Below the pieces are notes generated by a model. That model was not told the origin of the DNA. It saw only the letters and a list, made by a program, of their open reading frames with translations, and searched no databases. From the NCBI GenBank assembly GCA_947462875.1, contig CANHQJ010000024.1:1-58527 (forward strand): DNA of 58,527 nucleotides, read 5' to 3'. The position numbers and the translations under genes are program-made. The DNA comes from Verrucomicrobiia bacterium (GTDB lineage Bacteria > Verrucomicrobiota > Verrucomicrobiia > Verrucomicrobiales > Akkermansiaceae). Every line of letters starts with the position of its first letter. Position 1 is the stretch's first letter. Of this stretch, positions 35,739 through 43,780 are shown in pieces.

Positions 35739-35778
35739 ACTTTCATTCCACAAGTATTTTTACTTGCAAAGTGAAAGT
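35739..35778. promoter_or_regulatory. Nested palindromic operator between HxlR and DinB genes
   Basis: Two inverted repeats share one centre (between 35758 and 35759): outer ACTTTCA (35739-35745) with TGAAAGT (35772-35778), and inner CAAGTA (35751-35756) with TACTTG (35761-35766). This 40-bp symmetric site fits binding of one or two HxlR dimers and would control both divergent genes. Confidence 0.65.
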
Positions 35779-35797
35779 ATTGTGCCAATCTTTCTGC

Positions 35798-36385
35798 ATG
35801 TCCGCCACCACCTCACCCACGCTCGCGCCTCCCGGTGCCGGCTTGCCTTGGCCCGAACTCATGATCGCATGGGTGCTATTTGCCCTGCGCTGTCGCACAG
35901 GAAATACGGAATCGTTCACCCGTCGATTCAGCGAAGAGCGGGAAAAAATCCGGCAGCTAGTGAGCACTCTCGATGGAGCCGAGCTAAGCAAGCGTGTTCT
36001 GATCAAGCGTCCGCCGGGCTTGGAAGACAGCAGCCGTGATTGGTCGGTGCTGATGACGCTGGACCATCTGTGCATCGTGCACGGGGAATTCGTTCGCGTG
36101 ATCGATGCCCTAACAAACGAGACCATTCCCACAGGAAAAGCTAGCACCGCCGCCGTCAAGCCGGATCCACAAGTCACGGCGGAGGTCATCCCGCGCTATG
36201 AGGCATCGTGCGAGAAATTGCTCGCTTGTCTTTCATCCGTGCGAAATGTCAAAACGCGCACAACATTCCCGCATCCATGGTTCGGACCCATGGATGCCCA
36301 TGCCTGGCACGCGCTGGCCGGTGGTCACATGGCCATCCACCGTGTCCAGATCGAGCGCATCATCCGAGGGCTAACGATCACCTGA
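35798..36385 (+). CDS. DinB-like metal-binding four-helix protein
   Basis: 195 residues from ATG 35798. Histidines positioned as in DinB/YfiT folds appear in MTLDHLCIVHGEF and the C-terminal AWHALAGGHMAIHRVQIERI. Related proteins act as thiol-dependent transferases or have unknown roles. It is transcribed away from the HxlR regulator and probably regulated by it. An alternative GTG start at 35771 overlaps the operator and is disfavoured. Confidence 0.75.
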   Translation: MSATTSPTLAPPGAGLPWPELMIAWVLFALRCRTGNTESFTRRFSEEREKIRQLVSTLDGAELSKRVLIKRPPGLEDSSRDWSVLMTLDHLCIVHGEFVRVIDALTNETIPTGKASTAAVKPDPQVTAEVIPRYEASCEKLLACLSSVRNVKTRTTFPHPWFGPMDAHAWHALAGGHMAIHRVQIERIIRGLTIT

Positions 36386-36452
36386 CAACCTGATCCTGCC
36401 CCGCGAGTGCGTTCGCGCAAGCAACTTTCTCGCCCGCTCGGCATCTTCACCG

Positions 36453-36570
36453 ACTCTTAACAAAACTCAGAGAAACTCTCGCGAAAGGGCGGAGCTTGAT
36501 CTGGTCAAGCGGAGCGATAAATGACCACCGCCCGTCAACTAACAACATACGAACCAAGAAAACGACAACC
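36453..36570 (+). promoter_or_regulatory. Conserved leader of EF-hand locus 1
   Basis: This stretch closely resembles 41006-41117 upstream of the paralog. Shared blocks are ACTCTTAACAAAACTC, GAAACTCT, GGCGGAG, GACCACCGCCC, CATACGAACCAA and GAAAACGACAACC directly before ATG. The conservation suggests a common promoter and untranslated leader. No strong Shine-Dalgarno is present. Confidence 0.6.
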
Positions 36571-36858
36571 ATGAAAACAACACTTAGCATCATTGGCGTA
36601 TTGGCGTATTGGCGTATTGGCGTATTGGCCCTCGTCACCTCGCTCACCTGCGCCGAAGAAGCTCCCAAAGGCCACAAAAAGCCCGGCAAGACTCCTCCCG
36701 ATCTTGAGGCAATCTTCAAGAGCATCGACAAAAACGGCAACGGCGAGCTGAGCCTCGAAGAGTTCAAGAGCCACCGTCCTCCGCACAAACCCGGCGAAGG
36801 AGGCCCCGGTAAACCCCGTAAGCCAGGTAAGCCAACAGGCGAAGCTCCCGCTCAGTAA
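36571..36858 (+). CDS. Secreted single EF-hand protein with Gly/Pro/Lys-rich tail (paralog 1)
   Basis: 95 residues. A signal peptide contains an 8-residue insertion relative to paralog 2, caused by extra copies of an 8-base repeat (36595-36626) that places Trp and Arg in its hydrophobic core. A full EF-hand loop DKNGNGELSLEE follows, then a tail KPGEGGPGKPRKPGKP. It probably binds Ca2+ outside the cytoplasm. Compared with paralog 2 it lacks the first EF-hand. Signal function may be impaired. The start and terminator match the paralog exactly. Confidence 0.75.
   Translation: MKTTLSIIGVLAYWRIGVLALVTSLTCAEEAPKGHKKPGKTPPDLEAIFKSIDKNGNGELSLEEFKSHRPPHKPGEGGPGKPRKPGKPTGEAPAQ
36595..36626 (+). repeat. 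Four tandem copies of an 8-base unit (GGCGTATT) inside the signal peptide
   Basis: Four perfect copies. The paralog at 41118 has a single equivalent (AGCGTATTGGCC). Three extra copies add 24 bases, keeping frame; gain or loss of one unit would shift the frame. Confidence 0.95.
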
Positions 36859-36875
36859 ACGGAATCATTTCAGCA

Positions 36876-36909
36876 CTCCACGGCCACACCGGTCGTGGAG
36901 CGTTTTTTT
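36876..36909 (+). terminator. Terminator of EF-hand gene 1
   Basis: CTCCACGGCC pairs with GGTCGTGGAG (10 bp, one G-U) around ACACC, followed by CG and seven T. The same stem occurs after paralog 2. Confidence 0.9.
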
Positions 36910-37118
36910 GTCCAGCAGCTGAAACTGTCTATTGCAATCGAACATCGAACGCAGAATGCGTGAAGATCACGCACGGATCCCGAACCCGAAACTCCCTACA
37001 GATGCGCACTCTGACCCAGTTTCACAAATCCGCTTGAATCATTTGCGAATATGATGTTAGAGAATGATTCTATTTTTTCTGTCCCTTTCTTTGTGTTTTA
37101 ACCTTCATCGTATTCAGT

Positions 37119-40022
37119 TTAATTTCTGAACATACGGCCTTCATCGGAACTTACTATGACGCCGTCTTTGCCAACCGCTTCGTATCGGAATCTGAAATCA
37201 TCTGTGTCGCGGGGAACTTCCACCGTGAACTCGAACGGATAGGATTCCTTGGTGACAGCGGACCACTTCCCATTGCAGGCATAGTGAAGCGTGACTTTTT
37301 TGTATACGTCTCCGTTGGCTTTCACAAATGCGTAAACGCTTTGCGCGTCGGGGCCGAAGTTAAACAGCAAGGCTTTGCCACCGCCGCCGAACGACAGTTC
37401 TTCGGAGTCTTTTTTCCATGGTTCTGATTGTTCCGTCACTTTGGATTGGAACAAAGGTGCAACAGAGATTTCATCAATCGCCAGCGCGGTGAATCCTTCC
37501 GCCGATACCTCCACGGTAAATTCGCCATCAGTGGAACGAATGTTTCCAGCCGGCTTATTGTCTTTCCATACCTTGGCGGAATACGTCTTATCCGTATGCA
37601 GATTCAGCAATTCGGCGTTCAACTTGAGCGGGGTCGTCACCGCTTCTTTGGATTGGTTCGCAAGCATCAGATAGAGTTTCCCGTTGCCGCGCGCCGCCAG
37701 ATAGTTGATCTGCAGATGGGAAGAGGTCAGCAGTCCCTTGGGCATATAGAGCCAGACGTTCTTTTCCTCATAGAAATGACCGGGGTGAGCTCCGTAGATT
37801 TTGCTGCGGCAGTATGCGTAGCCTTCCGCATACTCCGCCGGAAAATCAATCTTCGCATCGGAGCGGTAGTAGATGTCTGAGACCAGATAGTCCATGATCA
37901 TGGCGGCATGCGGCCACGGGTGATTAAAGTGCATCGAGGTGACGCCGTTCAGTTCCGGCAGCGAACGCAAAGGGAAATCGGCCTTTCCGTGCGCCGTAGT
38001 GCGCCCGGCGTTGATATGATAGCCAGGAAAACTTTCATACCGGCCGATGACCGCCGAGCGGGCGATATCGTGCAGGAAAGGATCCTTCGTATCGCGCGCA
38101 ATCCGCATCATCCATGGCGCAAAATGCGTCAGATAAATACCGCGATGCCCGTAGCAGGTGGGGGAAGACTCGGGTGTCAGCCCGACTTCGGAAACGCGCC
38201 AGGCGTCCACGGTTTCTTCCGGCACGATCATGTCCTTGAACTTAGCGCCAGACCGATACCGCGGCACTTTGTTGCCGACATTGACCAGTATTTTTTCATC
38301 GGGAACAGACGGGCAAACCCAAACGAACTGCGCATACTGGCGGGCGCCTTTTTGCGCGGCATCCAGAAACCGTTTTTCGCCCGTTTCTTCGTAGAGCAGA
38401 TAAAGCTCCATCCACTGCGGCGCATAAGACGTCCAGAAAAACATATGGCGGGAGGCTTCGTCGCTGAAATCGGTCTGAGGTGTATGGACTCGGTCTTTGA
38501 GATAGCGGTCGGCACCGCTGACCGCGAGATCGAGATATTTTTTATCGCCGGTCGCTTGATAGAGGTACAGGGCATTCTGCCACTGGTCGCCGTATAGCAG
38601 TTCCGACATATTCAGGCAGAGGTTGATCGGCGTGCGGTAGATTTTCTCCGCCATCTTCAGGTTTGCCGTTGTCCGATTGCCGGAAAATGCGAAGGCAGCA
38701 AGAAAGTCGGACATCGGCGCAGCCGGTCCACCGAGTTTCGATGACGTGCCATCGCCCTTGATTTCCGGGTTGGTCGAGAACAGAAACCGTTCGCGCGACC
38801 AACTGTATTCCAGCATGGGTCTGGCCCGTTTCTTGTAGATCTCCTCATTGTCCGTCACGACAGCCAGTGAAAGCGGGTGCAGTCCGGTAATGTTTTTCAC
38901 CGCACCGGGAACGTCGGTGGCGTAGTTGCATCCGCGCAGTTCGTCGACAAACTGGCTGAACGGTCCCATGTTGTAATCAACCATGTTCTCGAAGGTCTTA
39001 TTGAGCGTCACCGTGCTGTTCTGGCGATAATCCTTGAAGCCATAATAACTGCGGGCGACATGTTCATACGTGGCAAGAACATCGCCCCTATGACAGATCA
39101 GGTGCGCCGTAAAATCGAACGACTTTCCGGCGGACATGTTCGATCCGGGTCCGCCGAGAACCGGAGCAAACAGCATCGGTCTTGCCTTGCCGGCTCGGTC
39201 GCGAACCATCACGCCGAACTTCGAGTTTTCTTTGTTCGGAAGCGGCTGGAACGGTATTTCCGAAGGGTCTGCGAGAACCCCGACTGTTACACCCTGATGC
39301 GCTACCAGCGTTGTCGGCACCGGACATTGAAATGCTTCGCTAAGATAGGGCAGGTTGGGAAAACGCTTTTCCTGCCAGATCATCGGCTGCCACATTTCAT
39401 CCATTTCGGCGGGAGAAACTCCCGGAGCGCCGGTATAGCCGATCGAGTAGTATCCGCTCTTCGCTGGCACAAACGTAAAGGATAATTCCGGACCACCTTT
39501 GCCTGCCGGAAGTTTTACCGTTGCCGAAAGGCGGCCTCCCGCAGTCTCCGGAAAAATCCATTTGATCGCGTGATCCGCAAGTTCAGCCTTCTGTGCGCTG
39601 ACCGCCTCATTCGTAGCGGCGAGAAAATAATTCGCCGTTCGCCCTGGTTCAATGTCTCGATCGAGTTCGGGATTGAAACCATCCATGACATGCGCCTTGG
39701 GATCGATTTTCTGCGCCGCCTTTCGTCCCCAGGTCGGCACGTTGTAAAGCAGAGCCTCGCCGTGATTGGTGCCGACATTGCCCCGCCGCAACAATTTCTG
39801 CGGATTTCCTTCGCTGTAAAGCACCGTGAATTCGGGCTTGAAAACACGCATTGCGCCGTCATCTAGCGTGATCTGCAAATCGGTGCCGTTGACGATAGCG
39901 ACCTTGCAGTCATTGTTTTGCAGCACTTGAGTCCCGCCGGATTCCGCCGCGAAAACCGACGTCATACACGAAACGCCGATAGTCTGGAGCAGTCGGAGGT
40001 AATGATTTTTCTTATGTTTCAT
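37119..40022 (-). CDS. Large secreted protein, probably carbohydrate-active (alpha/alpha-barrel like), unassigned
   Basis: 967 residues from ATG 40022, preceded by AGGA and starting a signal peptide (MKHKKNHYLRLLQTIGVSC). An N-terminal beta-rich domain (to about 330) precedes a helical region with tetratricopeptide-like repeating hairpins (NALYLYQATGDKKYLDLA; ELYLLYEETGEKRFLDAAQ) typical of six-hairpin glycosidases and polysaccharide lyases. A C-terminal beta domain follows. I cannot name the family or substrate. The gene is lower in GC than its neighbours and lies between two EF-hand paralogs, suggesting acquisition. An extension to 40109 is unlikely. Confidence 0.7.
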   Translation of the reverse strand: MKHKKNHYLRLLQTIGVSCMTSVFAAESGGTQVLQNNDCKVAIVNGTDLQITLDDGAMRVFKPEFTVLYSEGNPQKLLRRGNVGTNHGEALLYNVPTWGRKAAQKIDPKAHVMDGFNPELDRDIEPGRTANYFLAATNEAVSAQKAELADHAIKWIFPETAGGRLSATVKLPAGKGGPELSFTFVPAKSGYYSIGYTGAPGVSPAEMDEMWQPMIWQEKRFPNLPYLSEAFQCPVPTTLVAHQGVTVGVLADPSEIPFQPLPNKENSKFGVMVRDRAGKARPMLFAPVLGGPGSNMSAGKSFDFTAHLICHRGDVLATYEHVARSYYGFKDYRQNSTVTLNKTFENMVDYNMGPFSQFVDELRGCNYATDVPGAVKNITGLHPLSLAVVTDNEEIYKKRARPMLEYSWSRERFLFSTNPEIKGDGTSSKLGGPAAPMSDFLAAFAFSGNRTTANLKMAEKIYRTPINLCLNMSELLYGDQWQNALYLYQATGDKKYLDLAVSGADRYLKDRVHTPQTDFSDEASRHMFFWTSYAPQWMELYLLYEETGEKRFLDAAQKGARQYAQFVWVCPSVPDEKILVNVGNKVPRYRSGAKFKDMIVPEETVDAWRVSEVGLTPESSPTCYGHRGIYLTHFAPWMMRIARDTKDPFLHDIARSAVIGRYESFPGYHINAGRTTAHGKADFPLRSLPELNGVTSMHFNHPWPHAAMIMDYLVSDIYYRSDAKIDFPAEYAEGYAYCRSKIYGAHPGHFYEEKNVWLYMPKGLLTSSHLQINYLAARGNGKLYLMLANQSKEAVTTPLKLNAELLNLHTDKTYSAKVWKDNKPAGNIRSTDGEFTVEVSAEGFTALAIDEISVAPLFQSKVTEQSEPWKKDSEELSFGGGGKALLFNFGPDAQSVYAFVKANGDVYKKVTLHYACNGKWSAVTKESYPFEFTVEVPRDTDDFRFRYEAVGKDGVIVSSDEGRMFRN

Positions 40023-40317
40023 TTGAATTCCTAGAGGTAATAGTAAGATTGCTGTTCGGCGTGAGATCTTCGCCGGGTTTTGTCGGGAACTCGATCGTTC
40101 GTTCGCCAAGCTTCACCTTGCAGATGCCACCGATGGAATCAAAGGTCTCGATGCGGGCATGGCCTTCCCTGTTCGACTGACCGGCGAGGAGGAAAACTTT
40201 ACGCTTTTTGGACTGCGCCGTGGCAGTGAGCGGCAGCAGCAGGAGAGAGACGACGAAAGGAAAGAGTCTTTTCACGATTGGTGTGAGATGCCTGAAGTGC
40301 TGAGCGATGAGATACAT
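40012..40317 (-). pseudogene. Truncated sialate O-acetylesterase-like (SASA) N-terminus
   Basis: The frame encodes a signal (VKRLFPFVVSLLLLPLTATAQS) and then KVFLLAGQSNREGHARIETFD, the hallmark start of SASA-domain esterases (consensus AGQSNMEGH). After about 20 residues the family sequence stops; the rest (KVKLGERTIEFPTKPGED) is not the expected continuation. A family member would be several hundred residues long. It probably lost most of its domain by deletion, or the adjacent large gene replaced it. Its end overlaps that gene's start by 11 bases. Confidence 0.6.
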
Positions 40318-40407
40318 TAGGATGCCAAAGGTTTGCTACGTTGCCTAGGCTTTACTGTTTCATCATAAATTGCAATCACAGGATTACGAAGCTAGTATAG
40401 CGACCTC

Positions 40408-40941
40408 ATGAAAAAACAGATCCTCACACTCATCCTGGCTTCAACGGTCATCCACGCACAGGTCGCCGAGCCAAAGAACCCAGTCGCGGGTGACGACAAG
40501 GCCCCGGCCGCAGGGAAACTCGAAGACATATCGGCGCAACCGATTCCCGACAAACCCGCGGCAGGCAAGGTCCACGGCAGGGCATTCAAGGTCGAGAAGG
40601 CCACGCTGAAGCAGGGGCGCTTGGATTTGTGGCAGGGCGGAGGCACTGCCCCCCACCTAGAAAAGTTCGGGATCCAGATCTCTCAAAAGAAAGACGAGAA
40701 TTTATCCGGACAGACTTTTACTGTGAAACTGACTGAGGACACCGGCATTATCGTCATCCTGTCATACTCGGGGGAAAATGGAGAACCGATGGGCAACCGA
40801 TTCTTCATGGGTGAACAATACACCATGAAACTCGAGTTCGGCACCGCTAAGGAAGGAAAGATCCCCGGCAAGATCCACCTTCGTCTGCTGGACGAGGCGG
40901 GGAGTTTTGTCGTCGGCACCTTTGAAGCGGAAATCAAATAG
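40408..40941 (+). CDS. Secreted hypothetical protein
   Basis: 177 residues with a signal peptide (MKKQILTLILASTVIHAQ), an Ala/Pro/Lys-rich linker and a beta-rich domain (GKVHGRAFKVEKATLKQGRLDLWQG; GKIHLRLLDEAGSFVVGTFEAEIK). I do not recognise it. It lies between the truncated esterase and EF-hand locus 2. Confidence 0.6.
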   Translation: MKKQILTLILASTVIHAQVAEPKNPVAGDDKAPAAGKLEDISAQPIPDKPAAGKVHGRAFKVEKATLKQGRLDLWQGGGTAPHLEKFGIQISQKKDENLSGQTFTVKLTEDTGIIVILSYSGENGEPMGNRFFMGEQYTMKLEFGTAKEGKIPGKIHLRLLDEAGSFVVGTFEAEIK

Positions 40942-41005
40942 ATGACCCTTTCGGAACAAGGAATGGTGAATCATCCGATTGGGAACTCGATCGCCATCTT
41001 TACAA

Positions 41006-41117
41006 ACTCTTAACAAAACTCCGCGAAACTCTGGCGAGACGGCGGAGTTTCATCGGGTGAAGCGGATGATCAAGAGACCACCGCCCAACCACATACGAAC
41101 CAAAGAAAACGACAACC
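41006..41117 (+). promoter_or_regulatory. Conserved leader of EF-hand locus 2
   Basis: Counterpart of 36453-36570, sharing the ACTCTTAACAAAACTC, GAAACTCT, GGCGGAG, ACCACCGCCC and GAAAACGACAACC blocks in the same order up to the ATG. Probable common promoter/leader. Confidence 0.6.
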
Positions 41118-41513
41118 ATGAAAACAACACTTAGCATCATCAGCGTATTGGCCCTCGCCACCTCGCTCACTTACGCCCAAGAAGCCCCCAAAGGCCCGAA
41201 AAAGCCCGGTAAGGATCATCCCGCTCCGGAAGAAATCTTCAAAAAGCTCGATGCCGACAGCAGCGGCTCCGTGAGCCTGGAAGAATTCAAGGCTAGCAAG
41301 CGCGCCCAGGAAAAACCCGAAAAAGCCGAGGAAATCTTCAAGAGCATCGACAAAGACGGCAACGGCGAGCTGAGCCTTGAAGAGTTCAAGAGCCACCGTC
41401 CTCCGCACAAACCCGGTGAAGGCGGCCCCGGCAAACCCGGCAAGCCTGGCAAACCAGGTGGTCCTGGCAAGCCCGGCAAGCCGAAAGGTGAAGGCGCACC
41501 ACCTGCACAATAA
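41118..41513 (+). CDS. Secreted two-EF-hand protein with collagen-like Gly-Pro-Lys tail (paralog 2)
   Basis: 131 residues. Signal peptide MKTTLSIISVLALATSLTYA; two EF-hand loops (DADSSGSVSLEE and DKDGNGELSLEE); then a tail of repeating GKPGKPGKPG units ending PPAQ. Likely a periplasmic or extracellular Ca2+-binding protein. The second EF-hand with SHRPPHKPGEGGPGKP is nearly identical to paralog 1, so a recent duplication is likely. Confidence 0.82.
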   Translation: MKTTLSIISVLALATSLTYAQEAPKGPKKPGKDHPAPEEIFKKLDADSSGSVSLEEFKASKRAQEKPEKAEEIFKSIDKDGNGELSLEEFKSHRPPHKPGEGGPGKPGKPGKPGGPGKPGKPKGEGAPPAQ

Positions 41514-41530
41514 TCAGAATGATCTCACCG

Positions 41531-41564
41531 CTCCACGGCCCTTCCGGTCGTGGAGCGTTTTTTT
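41531..41564 (+). terminator. Terminator of EF-hand gene 2
   Basis: Same 10-bp stem as paralog 1 (CTCCACGGCC / GGTCGTGGAG) with loop CTTCC and a T-run. Confidence 0.9.
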
Positions 41565-41649
41565 GTACAGCAGAAGCGAAGTAGCATGGTAGCGCGATGG
41601 GTCAGCTGCATCGTTGACAAACCCGCTCACGCTCGTCAGGCTCTTTGGC

Positions 41650-42327
41650 ATGCTATCACTCTTGCGCATTCTGTTTGTCACGCTGATCGCCATGGGATCG
41701 GCCTTGGCTCAGCCATCGCCGACCGCAGCGGGCGAACTGCCGAAAATTTTGCTCATCGGCGATTCCATTTCCGGCGGTTACCAACGTCAGGTCAAAAAGT
41801 CTTTCGAAGGCCGGGCCATTGTGGTGAAAAACGAAGGCAATGCCGAGTGGTCGGGCACCGGCGTGAAAAAAATCGACAGCTACCTCGGCGATACCAAGTG
41901 GGACATCATCCACTTCAATTGGGGCCTGTGGGACATCTACGGATGGGAATACCATCAGGAAGACCGCTCGCCGGAGGCCTATGCCAAGCGGCTCGATGCC
42001 CTCGTGACGCGCATGAAACAAACCGGTGCCACATTGATCTGGGCCACCACCACACCCGCCTGCAAGGAGCCGGAACAAACCATGCGCAAACGATTTCAGC
42101 AGACGGTGCAAATCACCCCCGAACAGCAACAGAAGTATGCCGATGCCGCGCTGGCGGTCATGAAAAAACACGGGGTCGCGGTGAATGATCTGTATGCTCA
42201 CATTCTGCCCCACATGCAGGAATTCGGCGTGGGTGCCGACGATGTGCACTACAACGCCGCAGGCTGCGATTTTCTGGCGAAAAAAGTCGTCACCGCACTC
42301 GATGAGGCGATGAAACAGAAAAAATGA
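41650..42327 (+). CDS. Secreted SGNH hydrolase
   Basis: 225 residues from ATG 41650 with a signal peptide (LLRILFVTLIAMGSALAQ); an in-frame TTG start at 41614 is less likely. Block I is LIGDSISGGYQ, the block II-like EGNAEWSGTG follows, and DDVHYNAAGCDFLA supplies the Asp-His pair. FNWGLWDIYGWEY replaces the usual GxND block III, with Asn in HFNWG. It is probably a carbohydrate esterase. It is convergent with the DUF1501 gene (24 bases between stops). Confidence 0.85.
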   Translation: MLSLLRILFVTLIAMGSALAQPSPTAAGELPKILLIGDSISGGYQRQVKKSFEGRAIVVKNEGNAEWSGTGVKKIDSYLGDTKWDIIHFNWGLWDIYGWEYHQEDRSPEAYAKRLDALVTRMKQTGATLIWATTTPACKEPEQTMRKRFQQTVQITPEQQQKYADAALAVMKKHGVAVNDLYAHILPHMQEFGVGADDVHYNAAGCDFLAKKVVTALDEAMKQKK

Positions 42328-42351
42328 GCGCCTTTCTGTGGCCTGCCCGGA

Positions 42352-43776
42352 TCAGACCAACAAACTTTTCACCACCTTGCCGTGGACATCGGTGAGGCGG
42401 TAGTCGCGGCCCTGGTGGCGGAAGGTGAGACGCTCGTGGTCGATGCCGAGCTGGTGCATCAGCGTGGCGTGCAGGTCGTGGACGGGCACCTCGTCTTTTA
42501 CGACTGAGTAGCAAAAATCATCGGTCTCGCCGTGGATCAGTCCGGGCTTGAAACCACCGCCGGCGACCAGCGTGGTGAAGCAATTCGCGTGGTGGTCGCG
42601 GCCGTAAGATTCCTGGACCTTGCTGTCCTGGCTGAAGGTGGTGCGTCCGAACTCGCCGCCCCAGACGACGATGGTATCGTCCAACAAGCCGCGTTGTTTC
42701 AGGTCCGTGATCAGCGCGGCGGATGCCTGGTCGGTCTCCTGGCAGCGCTTGGGCAGGTGGGCGGGGAGATTGAAGTGATGGTCCCAGCCGGTGTGATAGA
42801 GCTGGATGAATCGGACATCGCGCTCGGCGAGCCGGCGGGCCATCAGGCAATTGAAGGCGAAGGTGCCGGGCTTGCGCGCCTCCTCGCCGTAGAGCTTGTA
42901 CGTGGATTCCGGTTCATCGGACAGATCGGCCAGACCCGGCACCGAGCTCTGCATGCGGAAGGCCATTTCGTATTGCTCGATGCGCGTGGCCACGGCGGGA
43001 TCAGCGCTGCGGGCGAGCTCCTCCTGGTTCAGCCGGTTGATGGCATCGAAAATTTTCCACCGCTCGGTGATGGGTTTCTGCGTGGGATCGTTGAGGTAAA
43101 GTACCGGTTCCGCACCGGAGCGCAACCGCACCCCCGCATGACGGCCGGAGAGGAAACCACTGCTCCACAGGCGATTGTTCAGCGGCTGGTTGTTCGGAAG
43201 TTCGCCAATGGAGACCAGCACCACGAATTCCGGCAGGTTGCGGTTCATGCTGCCTAGGCCGTAGCTCAGCCATGAGCCGAAAGACGGCCTGCCCGGCAGG
43301 TTGTGCCCCGTTTGCATGAAGGTCATCGCGGGGTCGTGATTCACCGGACTCGTGCTGGTGCTGAGGATGGTGCAGAACTCATCGGTGATTTTCGCCAGGT
43401 TCGGCAACAGCTCGCTCACCCACGCGCCGTTTTTGCCGTGTTGGGCGAACTTGTACTTGCTCGCGACGACAGGACGGATCGCACCATTGGCGTTGAAATT
43501 CGTCAGACGCCCGGCCTGCTTCACCAGCGAAAACATGTCCTTGCCGTGATGCTTGGCGAGCAGCGGTTTCGGATCGAAAAGATCCACCTGCGACGGACCG
43601 CCCGCTTGGAACAGGTAAATGATCCGCTTCGCCCGCGGAGACGGCGTGACGATGGCAGGGTGTGGATTTTGTGCCGCCTCGATCCCCGAGAAGGCAATGC
43701 CGCCAAGCCCCGCCGCACCGAGCTGCAACAGGCGGCGGCGCGTCATGGTTTGGAGAGTGGTTTCGAGATCGTTCAT
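42352..43776 (-). CDS. DUF1501 protein with twin-arginine signal
   Basis: 474 residues. The Tat signal is TRRRLLQLGAAGLGGIAFSG. The DUF1501 body (IYLFQAGGPSQVDLFDPKP; GRPSFGSWLSYGLGSMN; VVWGGEFGRT; DHHANCFTTLVAGGGFKPG) is a sulfatase/alkaline-phosphatase-like fold of unproven activity. It starts four bases after the PSD1 gene, the normal two-gene arrangement in PVC genomes, so the products probably act together outside the cytoplasm. Confidence 0.93.
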   Translation of the reverse strand: MNDLETTLQTMTRRRLLQLGAAGLGGIAFSGIEAAQNPHPAIVTPSPRAKRIIYLFQAGGPSQVDLFDPKPLLAKHHGKDMFSLVKQAGRLTNFNANGAIRPVVASKYKFAQHGKNGAWVSELLPNLAKITDEFCTILSTSTSPVNHDPAMTFMQTGHNLPGRPSFGSWLSYGLGSMNRNLPEFVVLVSIGELPNNQPLNNRLWSSGFLSGRHAGVRLRSGAEPVLYLNDPTQKPITERWKIFDAINRLNQEELARSADPAVATRIEQYEMAFRMQSSVPGLADLSDEPESTYKLYGEEARKPGTFAFNCLMARRLAERDVRFIQLYHTGWDHHFNLPAHLPKRCQETDQASAALITDLKQRGLLDDTIVVWGGEFGRTTFSQDSKVQESYGRDHHANCFTTLVAGGGFKPGLIHGETDDFCYSVVKDEVPVHDLHATLMHQLGIDHERLTFRHQGRDYRLTDVHGKVVKSLLV

Positions 43777-43780
43777 GGCA

